In this document: piece after piece, positions 10,101 through 18,406 of the stretch | Position numbering within the stretch: position 1 is the first letter of the stretch | How the letters are laid out: each line of letters opens with the position of its first letter | Assembly (NCBI GenBank): GCA_947630485.1 | Contig: CANRHU010000003.1 | Location: 33,611-97,610, forward strand | DNA: 64,000 bases | Source of the DNA: an uncultured Lachnospiraceae bacterium | GTDB lineage: Bacteria; Bacillota; Clostridia; Lachnospirales; Lachnospiraceae | Reading direction: 5' to 3' | Position numbers and translations under genes: made by a program | The notes under the pieces: model-generated | Databases searched by the model: none | What the model saw: the letters and a program-made list of their open reading frames with translations, nothing else | What the model was told of the DNA's origin: nothing

Positions 10101-13100
10101 TTGGTACTATGTCCCATGAGCTGACACATTTCATCAAAGAGTATTCGCCGGATATTTATCAGATGTATGAGGACAGGACTCTGGGGTATCTGGCCGATAC
10201 GGACGGCGTTGATCTGGAGATGATGGTAAAATCGTACCAGACAAGGTATGAGCAGGCGGGGCAGACTCTTTCGAGGGAGGAGGCCATGGAGGAGATCGCA
10301 GCGAACGCTACGGAGCGGTTCCTGAATGATCCGGAGTATATCGACCGGATTGTGACGGAGAACCGGACCCTTGGAAGGAAGATCCTGGACTTTTTGAATG
10401 ACGTGATCGACGCGGTCAAGAATCTCATCAGCACGGGAGTCAGCGGAACAAAAGCGGCAAGGGCGTTGGAATCTGACCTGGAACGTCTGGAGGATTGCCG
10501 GGAAATCTGGATGCAGGGACTGGAGGAGGCCGGCGAGAGGTACGCGTCGGGGATGGAGCTGGAAGATGAAACGGAAGGGGCAAGCGAGAGGTTCAAGCTG
10601 GCTAGGCCGGACCAGGTGACGGATGAGCAGATCGAGGCGAATTACCAGGCGGTGCGGGAGATGGAGCCGGTGGCGGAGCTGACGGGGGAGGAGTTTGCAA
10701 AAGCGGATGGAACGATTAAAGAGCAGGTTGGACGGTTCTTTGACAGCATAGGAAATGTGGCCCATAACGATGTGGTGGGCGATGTGATTCTTAATCTGGA
10801 GAGTATACGTGATGATATCGCGCATGGCGTATCCAGAAATAAGGTGGCATCCTATATGGCGGTTCCTGACGTGATCCGGAACGGGCATGTATTGGATTAC
10901 AGCGGCCAGCGTGCTGTTATGGGAGCCAAGGTAATAATGGGAGGGGAGGAATACTTTGAACTGTGTATTGCCACGGTGAACCAGGAGAACCGGCTGTACC
11001 TGCATGAAGTCTGCGCAATTAAAACGGATGAGAATGCGCCGTTCTGGACTAAGGCGGCCAAAAGCCGGAGACTTAGCGGGGCTTCTCACCCGTCAACTAT
11101 GAGTATATTCAAAAAACTCATTTTTGTCAATGGTGCGGGCGAGAAGCTGAAGGAAAGGCTGTCTGACGCAGGAGTAAAGACGGTGGAGTATGATCCGGGG
11201 GATCCCGGGGCGAGAAAGCGCGCGGTGGGCAGCCTGAAGGGTGTCCGTTTCCAGCTGGAGAATGTGGATGATTATGAGGCACAGATCAATGACCTGCTTC
11301 ATGAGAATGAGGAACTGCGGTCGGCCAATGAAATGCTGAAGCGGGAATTTGAACTGACATCGAAGGATGAACTCAGGCAGGAGGATGTCCATAAGGTAAC
11401 CGGGAAGATCCTGAAAAAGTATAACAGCGGGTTGGATCAAGGCCTTCTGGATCGGAACGTGGGAAAGCTGTATGAGTATATTCGGAGTTCCGAGCAGGTG
11501 GACGGCCGGGAGCTGTCGCGTGTAGCGGCCGATATCGGACGCAGTATCCTGATGCAGTCCAGGCAAAAGGATACGACTCTCACAGAGCAGTATAAGGATT
11601 TGCGGAACAAGATCAAGAATACGGCCGTCATGATCTCAGAACAGGATAGGAAGGATCTGGCTGCAGCAGGCGGTTACAACGAGTTCCGGAAGAAATATTT
11701 CGGGAAGATCAAATTGGGCAATAAGGGAATATCTGTGGACAGTTTTTATGAGGAGCTGGCCGGCCAGAACCCGGAGGCGTTCGATATCAATATCACGCAC
11801 CCGGCAGACAGGCTGCTTGCAATCGCGGGCTTCCAGGATGCGACAGATGCGCAGGTAAGGAATCCGTACCATGCTGACATGGATGAAATGTCGTACCTGG
11901 TGGGGCAGGAACTGCTGGAGTCGTATTTTGATGTACGTTCCCCGAAGCCGACATTCGCGGACAGGCAGGCACAGGAAGCGGCGAGGATCCGCAGGGATTA
12001 CAGCAGGAAGATGGCGGAATATAAAAAGAAGATCAGCGACAGGTATGATGCACTGCTGGCGGAGCGTGACCGGGATATGTTCAGGATGAAGGATGTCCAT
12101 GCCCAGGAGCTCCTAGCGCAGAAGGCAAAGTATGAGAAGCAGATCCAGGCGAGAAGGGAGTCGTTGCAGAAAAGGGAGACGAAGACCCGGATCATCCGGG
12201 AAGTAAATACCATGCGGAAGTGGCTGCTGTCTCCAACTGACACGAAACATGTACCGCAGCAACTTCGAACGGTGATGGCGGATTTCCTGGGCTCCATTGA
12301 TTTTTCATCGAAGGAGGATATCAACGGGGTACAGACGCAGAGGACACAGCTGTGGCTGGAGGCGAAGACCGCGTTTGACCAGATCGCCAATGCTGGAGGG
12401 ATGCTGACGGATGATGATGGGAACGTCCGTTATATGGACTTGGATCCTGATCTGCAGGAGCGGTTCGGGGAGATCGCTGGGAAGGTGAAGAACCTGGACA
12501 AGCTGGAGAACCTGGATTCCTATACCCTGGAGGAAGTTTATAAGACGGTGTTGGCGATGAAGAAGGCCGTGACAGAAGTGGATGCCATGAAGAGCAATGC
12601 CAGGTATCGAAAGACAAGCCTTCTGGCTGACGAAGTATTCGAGAATCTGGACGGTAGGAAGACGAAAACAGAATACACGAAGTGGGCCGGCATGCCGGGG
12701 AAACTGCTGAATTATGATATGGTGGATCCTCTGACAATGTTTAACCGGATGGGATCGGCTTTTGGCACTTTGTATGATTCTCTGAGGAATGGGCTGGATA
12801 AGAAGACGCAGCTCCTTAAGGAAGCAGAGGACTATTTCCGGGATGCGATGGAAGAGAATGGTTTTACGGAAAAGGATGTAAGGAAGCTGACCGGAATGAA
12901 TGCGGATGAGAAGGAGTTTTCATTGCCGCAGGGGAAACTGAGGTTGTCCGTGGCGCAGATCATGTCCCTGTATGAGCTGGACAAGCGAGGCCAGGCGCAG
13001 AAGCATATCTATGACAGGGTAGGAGGAATCAGACCGGCAGATCGGCAGAGAGGCTTTTCGGTCGGAAAAGACGGCATAAGGCTGCCTAAGCTGGACCGGG

Positions 13101-15214
13101 CGGAGAAACCGCTGCGGATATCAAGGGAACAGGTAAGGATGATCACGGACACGCTGACGCCGGAACAGAAACGGCTCGCAGACGCGATGCAGCAGTTTAT
13201 GGGGGATAGGGCGGCAGCGTGGGGGAATGAGGTCTCCATGGAGATGTACGGGTACGAGAAATTTACTGCCAGGAATTATTTCCCGATCCGGACCGATCAG
13301 AATTATGTGTTCCGTGATGAGAATGGCCAGGCGGAGACAACGATTCGCAACCTTGGTATGACGAAGAGTACAAACAAGTATGCAAACAATCCGATCATTA
13401 TCGAGGATATCTTCGATGTGTTCACGCGGCAGGTGGATCAGATGAGCAGTTATAACGCCTATGTGCTGCCGCTGTCAGACCTGCACAAAGTGCTGAACTA
13501 TAAGGATATGCGGGGCAATGCAGGCGGCGCCAGCATCCAGGATGAGCTGCAGCGGGTCTTTGGGAAAGACGGCAGGGATTATATTGACAAGCTGGTGAAG
13601 GATATCAATGGGAGTGTACAGGGAGAGAAGGGTGGTATTTTTGACACAGGGCTGTCTAATTTTAAGGCGGCCAGTGTGGCCGGTAACCTGCGTGTGGCGA
13701 TCCAGCAGCCGACGGCCATTGCCAGGGCGTATGCGGAGATGGATCTAAAATACCTTGTGAAAGGGACGGTGATGCCGGGAAAAGGAAAATGGGAGCTGAT
13801 TTGCAAATACGCTCCGATTGCCCAGTGGAAGGATTGGGGATTTTACCGGATGCAGACATCCAGGCAGATGAAGGACGTCCTGACGGGATCTGACAGTGCA
13901 AAGCAGAGATTCGTGAACCGCACGATGATACTGGCGGAAAAGGGGGATCAGGTGGCATGGGAACGGTTGTGGAATGCCTGTGAGGCTGAGTATGCGGAGA
14001 GACATCCGGATCTGGAAAAAGGAAGCGAGGAGTTCTACCGGGGAGTGGGAAAGCGGTTCTCGGATATCGTGGATCGGACGCAGGTAGCGGATTCTATCCT
14101 GCACCGGACACAGATCATGAGGAACACGAACGGATTGGTAAAGATGGCTACTAGTTTCATGGGAGAGCCGTTAAAGTCCTATAATATGCTTTACCGTGCT
14201 GCAATGGAGCTGAATGATGCAGCTGCCGAGATCCGCGCAAATGGGAAAAGTGAGGCGGGCAGCAGGAAGGAGGCACGTGCGGGAAGGAATCTGGTACGCG
14301 CTGGCGTGGCCTTCGTGGCCAACGCGGGCCTGACTGCATTGGCTGCATCTGTAATGGATGCGATGCGGGATTCAGACAGGGATAAGGACTGGCTGGAGAA
14401 GTATCAGGAAAATGTGAAACAGAATTTCCTGGACAATATCAATATACTGAATAACATCCCTTATGTGAAGGAGATCCCGTCTATTATCCAGGGGTATACG
14501 CCGACCAGATCAGATTTGTCTGCTCTTACAGATATTTATAATGTGTATCGGAAATGGGAAAAGTTTGGGAGAGGAGAAAGCAAGATGACTTTCCAGTCTA
14601 TGTTGATGGAGACAGCTCAGGCGGCCAGCAAACTGACTGGTGTTCCGGTCAAGAACATTGTCAGGGACGCGACGGCACTTCTCGATACAGCTTTTCATAC
14701 TACTGGAGGGGAAGCGGATTATCAGTGGATTAAACAGCAGTACGCGATCGGAGCAAAAGGAAACAGGCGGATGTATGCGGACATGATCCTGGACAGCGAG
14801 GAACGTGGTGATATAAATTTGGCAGGGAAGATCAGGAAAGACATGCTGGAAGCGGGACTATCCGAGGATGATATTAATGACAGTATTAACAGTGCCGTAA
14901 ATACCAGGCTTGATGATGAAGTGGATATCATAGGAGCGGCGGAGGCATATGACGCGAATAATAAGGAATCTGTTAATATTTTCAAAGGGGAGATAGACAA
15001 ATATATTTATTACAAAAAGAAAGCCGGATGGGATGAGGATAAATGTATGAAGCAGATCCGGACGAACCTGACGAATGAGTACAAACCAAAATGGAAGGCA
15101 GCAAAGACCCAGGCAGAAAAGGATGCTATTATTAAAAAATGCAAGTCATTCTATTATAACGGCGACAGTATTTTTAAAGATTATGATTTTAAGAAAAACT
15201 GGAAAGACGAGTAG
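7190..15214 (+). CDS. giant phage polyvalent / DNA-ejection-type protein with metallopeptidase motif
   Basis: 2674 aa single ORF; HELTH (HExxH) at about 10115-10129; Gly/Ala-rich membrane-like segments near residues 350-560; position before the lysis genes. Confidence 0.65.
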   Translation: MKMAGKKSKETYIKNQQKKQKEESERYSAASDIVGYSEQTLRKYGIDSGAVLGNTAKTGFSAAGSGSGRVKSSKEDFISAYRDRVAGGISGGAALGAGGSTASDYWKRGILTQEQAAQRKTAELPVETVLEYGKNSKRDVVEDARKRRQAEAEAMVREKEARKKGITTADGYLEYASIPDSRDYTSRVEKGKEEADRDQRILGTAMDILGFALAGQSGLAASRRIRKSEERTAGQMGEDEAGIYAYLYDRYGMPEAEQYRATIRDELNRKYMEQLESTERENAARHPILSVGKDIYMTMRQPQEYIDSLGMGIAEKLTGQNMLDPNSPMFTATATTGAIREGINENETLKRVIPNDTARGLLTGTGLSMAETLARLPMGAAGLAFAAGGAASSAERDALQAGAGEGQALLRGAAQGTAEAFFEKFSLEGLDRFKPGTVTGVRSFLKNMGLQAFTEGSEEAATEIANTVSDAAIMGGLSDYSQNIRNFRQKYIEQGMSEEDAGKRAMLSAFGEFMKSVGLAAAGGAISGGLMGGGAQGLSLASEYASGRSYNPDFRDFAQGIDTDAANFTNEEDYWQARALQRTAEEYAERQRNRETVNPILRSRFQDDLNEYMRNVAESQVRQQEQQTKARSDAEELVSRERAGQAGSQSPEKAAGPVFAASGGNTGADAESGIAAAAAGQDMALAGKDTVINGRDASETVSRQAAEQMSQQTGQDGLQEEAEAYAREYAAARQQTGAVEPGQLTEDSERAAGPVMGEYEENTGIRTETGTEAAAGAQGSLQESAEQWTRTRAADGQQEQSAPPAKQAVSNVSDELLDLYGEDYGAEGRKAFRDAYRMNEGTDMETYYRAFARQYNTGRYNMTLSARNRAEVAAVLTQEQMETAYRAGARDRNAEIGYDPETYEMRGMRKGTEKQGGLIEASPLASDAQKRVVDAVGKRTGLKIRLTADGDVSGGYRKGEVRISVNARNFLGTMSHELTHFIKEYSPDIYQMYEDRTLGYLADTDGVDLEMMVKSYQTRYEQAGQTLSREEAMEEIAANATERFLNDPEYIDRIVTENRTLGRKILDFLNDVIDAVKNLISTGVSGTKAARALESDLERLEDCREIWMQGLEEAGERYASGMELEDETEGASERFKLARPDQVTDEQIEANYQAVREMEPVAELTGEEFAKADGTIKEQVGRFFDSIGNVAHNDVVGDVILNLESIRDDIAHGVSRNKVASYMAVPDVIRNGHVLDYSGQRAVMGAKVIMGGEEYFELCIATVNQENRLYLHEVCAIKTDENAPFWTKAAKSRRLSGASHPSTMSIFKKLIFVNGAGEKLKERLSDAGVKTVEYDPGDPGARKRAVGSLKGVRFQLENVDDYEAQINDLLHENEELRSANEMLKREFELTSKDELRQEDVHKVTGKILKKYNSGLDQGLLDRNVGKLYEYIRSSEQVDGRELSRVAADIGRSILMQSRQKDTTLTEQYKDLRNKIKNTAVMISEQDRKDLAAAGGYNEFRKKYFGKIKLGNKGISVDSFYEELAGQNPEAFDINITHPADRLLAIAGFQDATDAQVRNPYHADMDEMSYLVGQELLESYFDVRSPKPTFADRQAQEAARIRRDYSRKMAEYKKKISDRYDALLAERDRDMFRMKDVHAQELLAQKAKYEKQIQARRESLQKRETKTRIIREVNTMRKWLLSPTDTKHVPQQLRTVMADFLGSIDFSSKEDINGVQTQRTQLWLEAKTAFDQIANAGGMLTDDDGNVRYMDLDPDLQERFGEIAGKVKNLDKLENLDSYTLEEVYKTVLAMKKAVTEVDAMKSNARYRKTSLLADEVFENLDGRKTKTEYTKWAGMPGKLLNYDMVDPLTMFNRMGSAFGTLYDSLRNGLDKKTQLLKEAEDYFRDAMEENGFTEKDVRKLTGMNADEKEFSLPQGKLRLSVAQIMSLYELDKRGQAQKHIYDRVGGIRPADRQRGFSVGKDGIRLPKLDRAEKPLRISREQVRMITDTLTPEQKRLADAMQQFMGDRAAAWGNEVSMEMYGYEKFTARNYFPIRTDQNYVFRDENGQAETTIRNLGMTKSTNKYANNPIIIEDIFDVFTRQVDQMSSYNAYVLPLSDLHKVLNYKDMRGNAGGASIQDELQRVFGKDGRDYIDKLVKDINGSVQGEKGGIFDTGLSNFKAASVAGNLRVAIQQPTAIARAYAEMDLKYLVKGTVMPGKGKWELICKYAPIAQWKDWGFYRMQTSRQMKDVLTGSDSAKQRFVNRTMILAEKGDQVAWERLWNACEAEYAERHPDLEKGSEEFYRGVGKRFSDIVDRTQVADSILHRTQIMRNTNGLVKMATSFMGEPLKSYNMLYRAAMELNDAAAEIRANGKSEAGSRKEARAGRNLVRAGVAFVANAGLTALAASVMDAMRDSDRDKDWLEKYQENVKQNFLDNINILNNIPYVKEIPSIIQGYTPTRSDLSALTDIYNVYRKWEKFGRGESKMTFQSMLMETAQAASKLTGVPVKNIVRDATALLDTAFHTTGGEADYQWIKQQYAIGAKGNRRMYADMILDSEERGDINLAGKIRKDMLEAGLSEDDINDSINSAVNTRLDDEVDIIGAAEAYDANNKESVNIFKGEIDKYIYYKKKAGWDEDKCMKQIRTNLTNEYKPKWKAAKTQAEKDAIIKKCKSFYYNGDSIFKDYDFKKNWKDE

Positions 15215-15287
15215 CTGTAAAAAGGGGTGGGGGAGATTCCTCCGCCCTTCTGTTATGCTTAAAACAGGAACACCGGAGAGGAGGCAA

Positions 15288-15629
15288 ATGATGGATGATC
15301 AAAACATAGTGGAGAAACTTGCGAGGATTGATGAGAGGGCAAGGAGCAACACCCACAGGCTGGATAAGCTGGAGCCGGTGGTAGACGAACTGCACAACAT
15401 GGGCAAGGCAATGGTAGAGATGTCGGCGGAGATGAAGCACCAGAAGGAGACGCTGGACCGGATCGATGGGAAGATCGAGCAGATCGGAGGTAAGGTGGAG
15501 CTGATTGAGAAGGAACCGGCAGCGCGCTGGAACAATATGACGAGGACAATCTTCACGACGATCATATCTACCGTGGCGGGAGCGCTTGCTACGGGGCTGG
15601 TGGTTCTGCTGGCGCAGTACATACATTAA
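15288..15629 (+). CDS. XhlA-like hemolysin / lysis-associated protein
   Basis: GGAGAGGAGGCAA ATG; coiled coil then C-terminal TM (TIFTTIISTVAGALATGLVVLLAQYIH). Confidence 0.7.
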   Translation: MMDDQNIVEKLARIDERARSNTHRLDKLEPVVDELHNMGKAMVEMSAEMKHQKETLDRIDGKIEQIGGKVELIEKEPAARWNNMTRTIFTTIISTVAGALATGLVVLLAQYIH

Positions 15630-15661
15630 AGCAGAAAGAATATGGAAAGGAGCGGGAAAAC

Positions 15662-15847
15662 ATGCGGGATAAGATAGCAAAACTGATCGATGTAAAGTCT
15701 ATCATGACGCTGGTGCTGACAGGGGGATTTATCGGGCTGACGATTACCGGGCAGATCTCCGGGGATCAGTACCTGACCATTTATACGGCGATCATTGGCT
15801 TCTATTTTGGGACGCAGATGCAGAAGCGGGCGGACAAAGCGGAGTAA
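15662..15847 (+). CDS. phage holin-like small membrane protein
   Basis: 61 aa; hydrophobic helices; between XhlA-like and amidase genes. Confidence 0.65.
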   Translation: MRDKIAKLIDVKSIMTLVLTGGFIGLTITGQISGDQYLTIYTAIIGFYFGTQMQKRADKAE

Positions 15848-15865
15848 AGAAAGGGGAGACACGTT

Positions 15866-16735
15866 ATGAAGATCTGTCTGGATGCGGGGCATTACGGGAA
15901 GTATAACCAGAGCCCGTGCAACGGAGCATATTATGAGAGTGATATGGTGTGGAAGCTGCATCTGATGCTTAAGAAGCGGTTGGAGGAGTACGGCGCTGAG
16001 GTTATCACGACGCGGCCGAACCAGGAGACGGATCGGGCGTTGTATGACCGCGGGACGGCATCAGCCGGTTGTAACCTGTTCCTGTCGCTTCACAGCAATG
16101 CGGTGGGAAGCGGCAGGAATGATTCGATTGATTATCCTGCCGCCTATTGTGCGATTAATCACAGCGCGGATGAAATCGCCGCGAAGCTGGCAGCGTGCGT
16201 GGAAGCTGTGATGCAGACGAAGCAGGAAGGGCGCATTGAGCATATTAAGGGAAAGAACGGGGATTATTATGGGGTTGTCCGCGGTGCGACAGCTGTAGGA
16301 ACACCGGGGCTGATCCTGGAGCATTCCTTCCACACCAACCCGAGATCGACGGCCTGGCTGACGTCTGATGGCAATCTGGAACGGATGGCCCAGGCGGAGG
16401 CTGACGTGATCGCGCTGCATTACGGTCTCACAAAGCAGCAGCGGCCGGCCGGCTGGTATGAGGATGAAAAAGGCTGGTGGTATCAGAACGAGGACGGGAC
16501 ATATCCGAAAGGATGCTGGGCATGGCTGCGCGAGGCCACAGGAGGCACGGAGGGCTGGTATCTATTTGATGACGCCGGGTATATGCTGACCGGGGCGCAG
16601 ATTGCACCGGACGGGCAGATGTATTACCTCTGTGAGACACCCGGTATCCACGAAGGACAGTGCATGTGCACGAATGATCAGGGAGCGCTGCGAATCGCAG
16701 AATATGACTTGGAAGGGCAGAGATATAAAGTGTAA
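15866..16735 (+). CDS. N-acetylmuramoyl-L-alanine amidase endolysin (Amidase_3) with C-terminal cell-wall-binding repeats
   Basis: MKICLDAGHYG...; LFLSLHSNA; LILEHSFHTN; C-terminal GWYEDEKGWWYQNEDGTYPKG / GWYLFDDAGYMLTG repeats. Confidence 0.9.
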   Translation: MKICLDAGHYGKYNQSPCNGAYYESDMVWKLHLMLKKRLEEYGAEVITTRPNQETDRALYDRGTASAGCNLFLSLHSNAVGSGRNDSIDYPAAYCAINHSADEIAAKLAACVEAVMQTKQEGRIEHIKGKNGDYYGVVRGATAVGTPGLILEHSFHTNPRSTAWLTSDGNLERMAQAEADVIALHYGLTKQQRPAGWYEDEKGWWYQNEDGTYPKGCWAWLREATGGTEGWYLFDDAGYMLTGAQIAPDGQMYYLCETPGIHEGQCMCTNDQGALRIAEYDLEGQRYKV

Positions 16736-16744
16736 AAAAAGCTG

Positions 16745-16773
16745 TTGACAAAAGACAAATAATGTTGTAATCT
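16745..16773 (+). promoter_or_regulatory. sigma70-type promoter reading out of the prophage right end
   Basis: TTGACA (16745-16750) - 17 bp - TAATCT (16768-16773). Confidence 0.55.
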
Positions 16774-16833
16774 TAGGAACAAGCGGATGTTTGATTTTTA
16801 ATCAGGCACCCGCTTGAGTGCTGTTATCGGTTT

Positions 16834-17391
16834 TTGAAGTACGGCGGGCCTGACGGCGAAATTGCCGCGTCCATGCGGTATCTCTCCCAGCGCTATGCGA
16901 TGCCGTACGATATCGGCAAGGCGGTTTTGACCGATGTGGGAACGGAGGAGCTCGCGCATATGGAGATGATTGCCGCCATCATCCACCAGCTGACGAAGGG
17001 GTTGACTGCGGAGCAGATTGCAGCATCCGGTCTTGGTCCGTATTATATCGATCACACGAATGGAATCTGGCCCCAGGCAGCAGGAGGAATCCCCTTCAAT
17101 GCCTGTGAGTTTCAGTCCAAAGGCGATCCGATCACGGATCTTTTTGAGGACTTGGCTGCGGAACAGAAGGCCAGGAGCACCTACGACAACATTCTGCGCG
17201 TGGTTACGGATCCCGAGGTCTGCGATCCTATCCGATTCCTGCGGGAGCGGGAGATCGTGCATTTCCAGCGGTTCGGTGAGGCCCTCCGGGCCGTGCAGGA
17301 TCATCTGGACAGCCGAAACTTCTATGCGCTGAATCCGGCCTTCGATAATCCGGCCGCAATGAGCGCCGTGACGACAGGATGCCAGGGCTAG
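16834..17391 (+). pseudogene. cotJC: CotJC-like (manganese-catalase-family) spore coat protein, 5' truncated at prophage junction
   Basis: KYGGPDGEIAASMRYLSQRYAMPYDIGKAVLTDVGTEELAHMEMI...EREIVHFQRFGEAL matches CotJC from about residue 28 on; the N-terminal block is absent and an in-frame TGA lies just upstream. Confidence 0.8.
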
Positions 17392-18245
17392 GGAACCGCG
17401 TTTAGATACTCTTCCAGACAGATGCCGCGCCTGTGGATCTCGGCGGCGGCCTCGGTGCCTACGTAGCGGTAATGCCAGGGCTCGTTGCTGATGCCGGTGA
17501 TGTCGGTTTTGTTGTCCGGGTAGCGGTGAATGAAGCCGTATTCGTGGGCGTGCTGATCCAGCCATTCGTAGACTTGGTAGCCGGCAGAGTGGATGCCGTC
17601 AGCGTTGATATCTACGGCGGAGCCCAGCTGATGTTCGCTGGTGCCCGGAATGGCGACCCAGTTTTCCGCCTGTTTCCGGGCCTCCTCCGCGGAGCAGCCC
17701 TCCGCCTCGAAGGAAGCGATTTTCTCATCCATCAGGCTTTGCTGCTTTTCGGTGGTTCGGAAGCCGGAGGCGACGATGGGATAGACGCCGTCAGCGCGCA
17801 TCTGGTCAAACATGGACTGTAAAGCCGGATAGATGCGGGAGTCTACGGACTGGCCGTTGTCAAGCTCTGTCAGCTCCAGGTCATTTTGATAGCCTTCCGG
17901 AAGCGGATGGGTGCGGTTGACCAGGAGGAGATACCAGGGATCGCCGTCCGTCTGGGTACCCGCCGCGTCGGTTTCTTCTCCGTCAGCGCTTTGAACCGTC
18001 AGACGAATGGCGGGAGAATCGGTATTTTCCAGGGTGTCCTGCAAAACCGGCAGGGAATCAGCCGCATCCTCCGGATGCGGCCGGCTTCGAAGGAGCGGAA
18101 GGCAGAGCAGGGCGACAGCGGCGATGCAGAGACACAGAAGACAGAGATGCCTTTTTTGTCTGCGCGCCGCTTTGCGGTTTGCGCGGCTGCGGTTTTGGTG
18201 AGAATACATTTTCGGTTTGTCTTTTCTGTCATTTCCCTTTTTCAT
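17388..18245 (-). CDS. D-alanyl-D-alanine carboxypeptidase, VanY/M15B family
   Basis: YPIVASGFRTTEKQQSLMDEKI...WVAIPGTSEHQLGSAVDIN; N-terminal TM. The ORF track extends upstream to 18269; start chosen by AGGAGG spacing. Confidence 0.85.
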   Translation of the reverse strand: MKKGNDRKDKPKMYSHQNRSRANRKAARRQKRHLCLLCLCIAAVALLCLPLLRSRPHPEDAADSLPVLQDTLENTDSPAIRLTVQSADGEETDAAGTQTDGDPWYLLLVNRTHPLPEGYQNDLELTELDNGQSVDSRIYPALQSMFDQMRADGVYPIVASGFRTTEKQQSLMDEKIASFEAEGCSAEEARKQAENWVAIPGTSEHQLGSAVDINADGIHSAGYQVYEWLDQHAHEYGFIHRYPDNKTDITGISNEPWHYRYVGTEAAAEIHRRGICLEEYLNAVP

Positions 18246-18249
18246 GTTC

Positions 18250-18288
18250 ATACCTCCTGACATGTACATTGTACAAGTCAGGAGGTAT
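18250..18288 (-). promoter_or_regulatory. near-perfect palindrome overlapping the vanY-like ribosome-binding site
   Basis: TACCTCCTGAC a TGTAC att GTACA a GTCAGGAGGTA. Confidence 0.8.
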
Positions 18289-18406
18289 AAATACTTTAAT
18301 ATCCCGTTGTTACATTCCTAAGAAAAAATAAATATCCGGTTGAGATTTTTTGAATTCGCAGGCCGATTCCTATTTTGTAGAATGAGGAAAACGGCGTCCG
18401 GCCGCT

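Noticed and set aside
9617-11089. 490-aa minus ORF inside the giant phage gene
   Set aside because: Antisense to a continuous 8-kb coding frame; no recognisable protein features.
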